This document shows positions 63,720 to 64,000 of a stretch of 64,000 bases of DNA, in pieces. The notes under the pieces are model-generated. The model was not told where the DNA came from. It ran no database searches and worked only from the letters and a program-made list of their open reading frames with translations. Each line of letters opens with the position of its first letter. The first letter of the stretch is position 1. Both the position numbers and the translations under genes were made by a program. The stretch is from Paenibacillus sp. OVF10 (GTDB lineage: Bacteria > Bacillota > Bacilli > Paenibacillales > Paenibacillaceae). Where the stretch lies: positions 3,286,001 to 3,350,000 of the forward strand of contig CP094668.1 in the NCBI GenBank assembly GCA_022836915.1. Direction: 5' to 3'.

Positions 63720-64000
63720 ATGGATCGTAAGATTATTCAAACCGCAAAAGAGATTGCAATAAGAATTATTCGCGAAGCAGGTCTAATCTCTAAGGAGAAA
63801 TTTGATAACTTTGTTGAACTGAGATCTAAAGATGAATTTGGGGATGTGGTTACAGAAGTAGATCATATCTGTGAAGAAATCATTATCAAACAAATACAGA
63901 ACGTATTTCCAAATCATCAGATACACAGTGAAGAGGCAGGGTTTATCGGAAATAAGCACGATTGGTTATGGTTAATTGATCCTTTAGATGGAACTAATAA
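63720..64000 (+). CDS. Cassette gene 14: inositol monophosphatase family protein (3'-truncated by the window)
   Basis: The frame from ATG 63720, behind GAGGTG, is open to the window end. Visible are KDEFGDVVTEVDHICEE (first metal-site region), the HSEEAG motif (metal-binding Glu pair) and WLIDPLDGTN, the defining motif of Mg2+-dependent inositol-monophosphatase-like enzymes. The remaining two thirds of the domain lie beyond the window. Substrates of such proteins include inositol phosphate, fructose-1,6-bisphosphate and 3'-phosphoadenosine phosphate. It is 44 bases after the GTT of attC14. Confidence 0.9.
   Translation, partial: MDRKIIQTAKEIAIRIIREAGLISKEKFDNFVELRSKDEFGDVVTEVDHICEEIIIKQIQNVFPNHQIHSEEAGFIGNKHDWLWLIDPLDGTN

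Larger units (their letters stand above)
52665..64000 (+). mobile_element. Integron-type gene-cassette array (no integrase seen), continues past the window
   Basis: From about 52.7 kb on, single unrelated genes, all on the plus strand and AT-rich, alternate with palindromic sites of about 50-185 bases. Each site starts NNNTAAC and ends (near-universal AAC)GTTANNN. In ten of the cassettes bounded by two sites, the seven bases that open the cassette are the exact reverse complement of the seven bases that begin its closing site. That is the expected signature of attC-bearing circular cassettes. GTTATAC at 52665, 62 bases before the first gene, may be the left edge. No tyrosine recombinase is encoded at the left end. 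Confidence 0.85.

Noticed and set aside
1..64000. tRNA or rRNA genes, prophage, insertion-sequence transposases
   Set aside because: None could be recognised on either strand; no cloverleaf-like segments, phage modules or DDE transposase motifs were seen.

Overview
The window looks like chromosome of a Paenibacillus-like member of the Bacillales. The evidence is moderate GC, strong AGGAGG-type ribosome binding sites, frequent GTG/TTG starts, a T-box leader on argS, a YpdA-type bacillithiol-disulfide reductase, a type VII secretion locus of Firmicute type, a barnase/barstar pair and a homologue of the Bacillus replication terminator protein. No tRNA, rRNA, CRISPR array, prophage or transposase gene was seen.

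Layout. 1-9.9 kb: housekeeping genes (quinone oxidoreductase, MoaB, CobW-type metallochaperone, Csp-like copper protein, T-box plus argS, an ABC-2 exporter, a YdcF protein). 10.0-14.0 kb, minus strand: a BmrC/BmrD-type heterodimeric ABC exporter preceded by a leader peptide and an attenuator. 14.3-23.3 kb: small enzymes and regulators (HesB-like, Nudix, DUF441, YpdA, ArsR, RsgA, L,D-transpeptidase, GNAT, aldehyde dehydrogenase). 23.7-34.0 kb: a type VII (ESX/Yuk) secretion locus: YukD-like, EssC, two accessory proteins, EsxA, a membrane pseudokinase with a coiled-coil tail, a VWA protein and a PP2C-like phosphatase. 34.2-52.4 kb: ordinary genes, including HrpB helicase, a stress protein behind a sigma-B-like promoter, an RTP homologue, barnase/barstar, an MFS pump, DivIVA-domain and Rrf2 proteins, and a three-gene sugar-catabolic operon behind a cre-like site. 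52.7-64.0 kb: an AT-rich run of single, unrelated, same-strand genes separated by long imperfect palindromes.

That last region is the main discovery. The palindromes behave as integron attC sites. Each ends in an R''-like NNNTAAC and an R'-like GTTANNN. For ten of the cassettes bounded on both sides, the seven bases that open the cassette are the exact reverse complement of the seven-base R'' in the attC that closes the same cassette. This is what excision of circular cassettes predicts, and ordinary repeats would not show it. Fourteen sites are visible. Cargo includes P-loop kinases, a GNAT, HAD phosphatases, a ferritin-like protein, DUF4259, peptidase E, a nucleotidyltransferase and an inositol-monophosphatase-like protein. 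No integrase gene lies at the left end, and a fragment of a group IIC intron sits inside one cassette.

Quality warning: about two dozen genes, among them the essential argS, carry one-base frameshifts, mostly in homopolymer runs. These are best read as sequencing errors, so frameshifted genes are annotated here as single genes across the shift. A dispersed MITE-like repeat occurs in three full copies and one partial copy.
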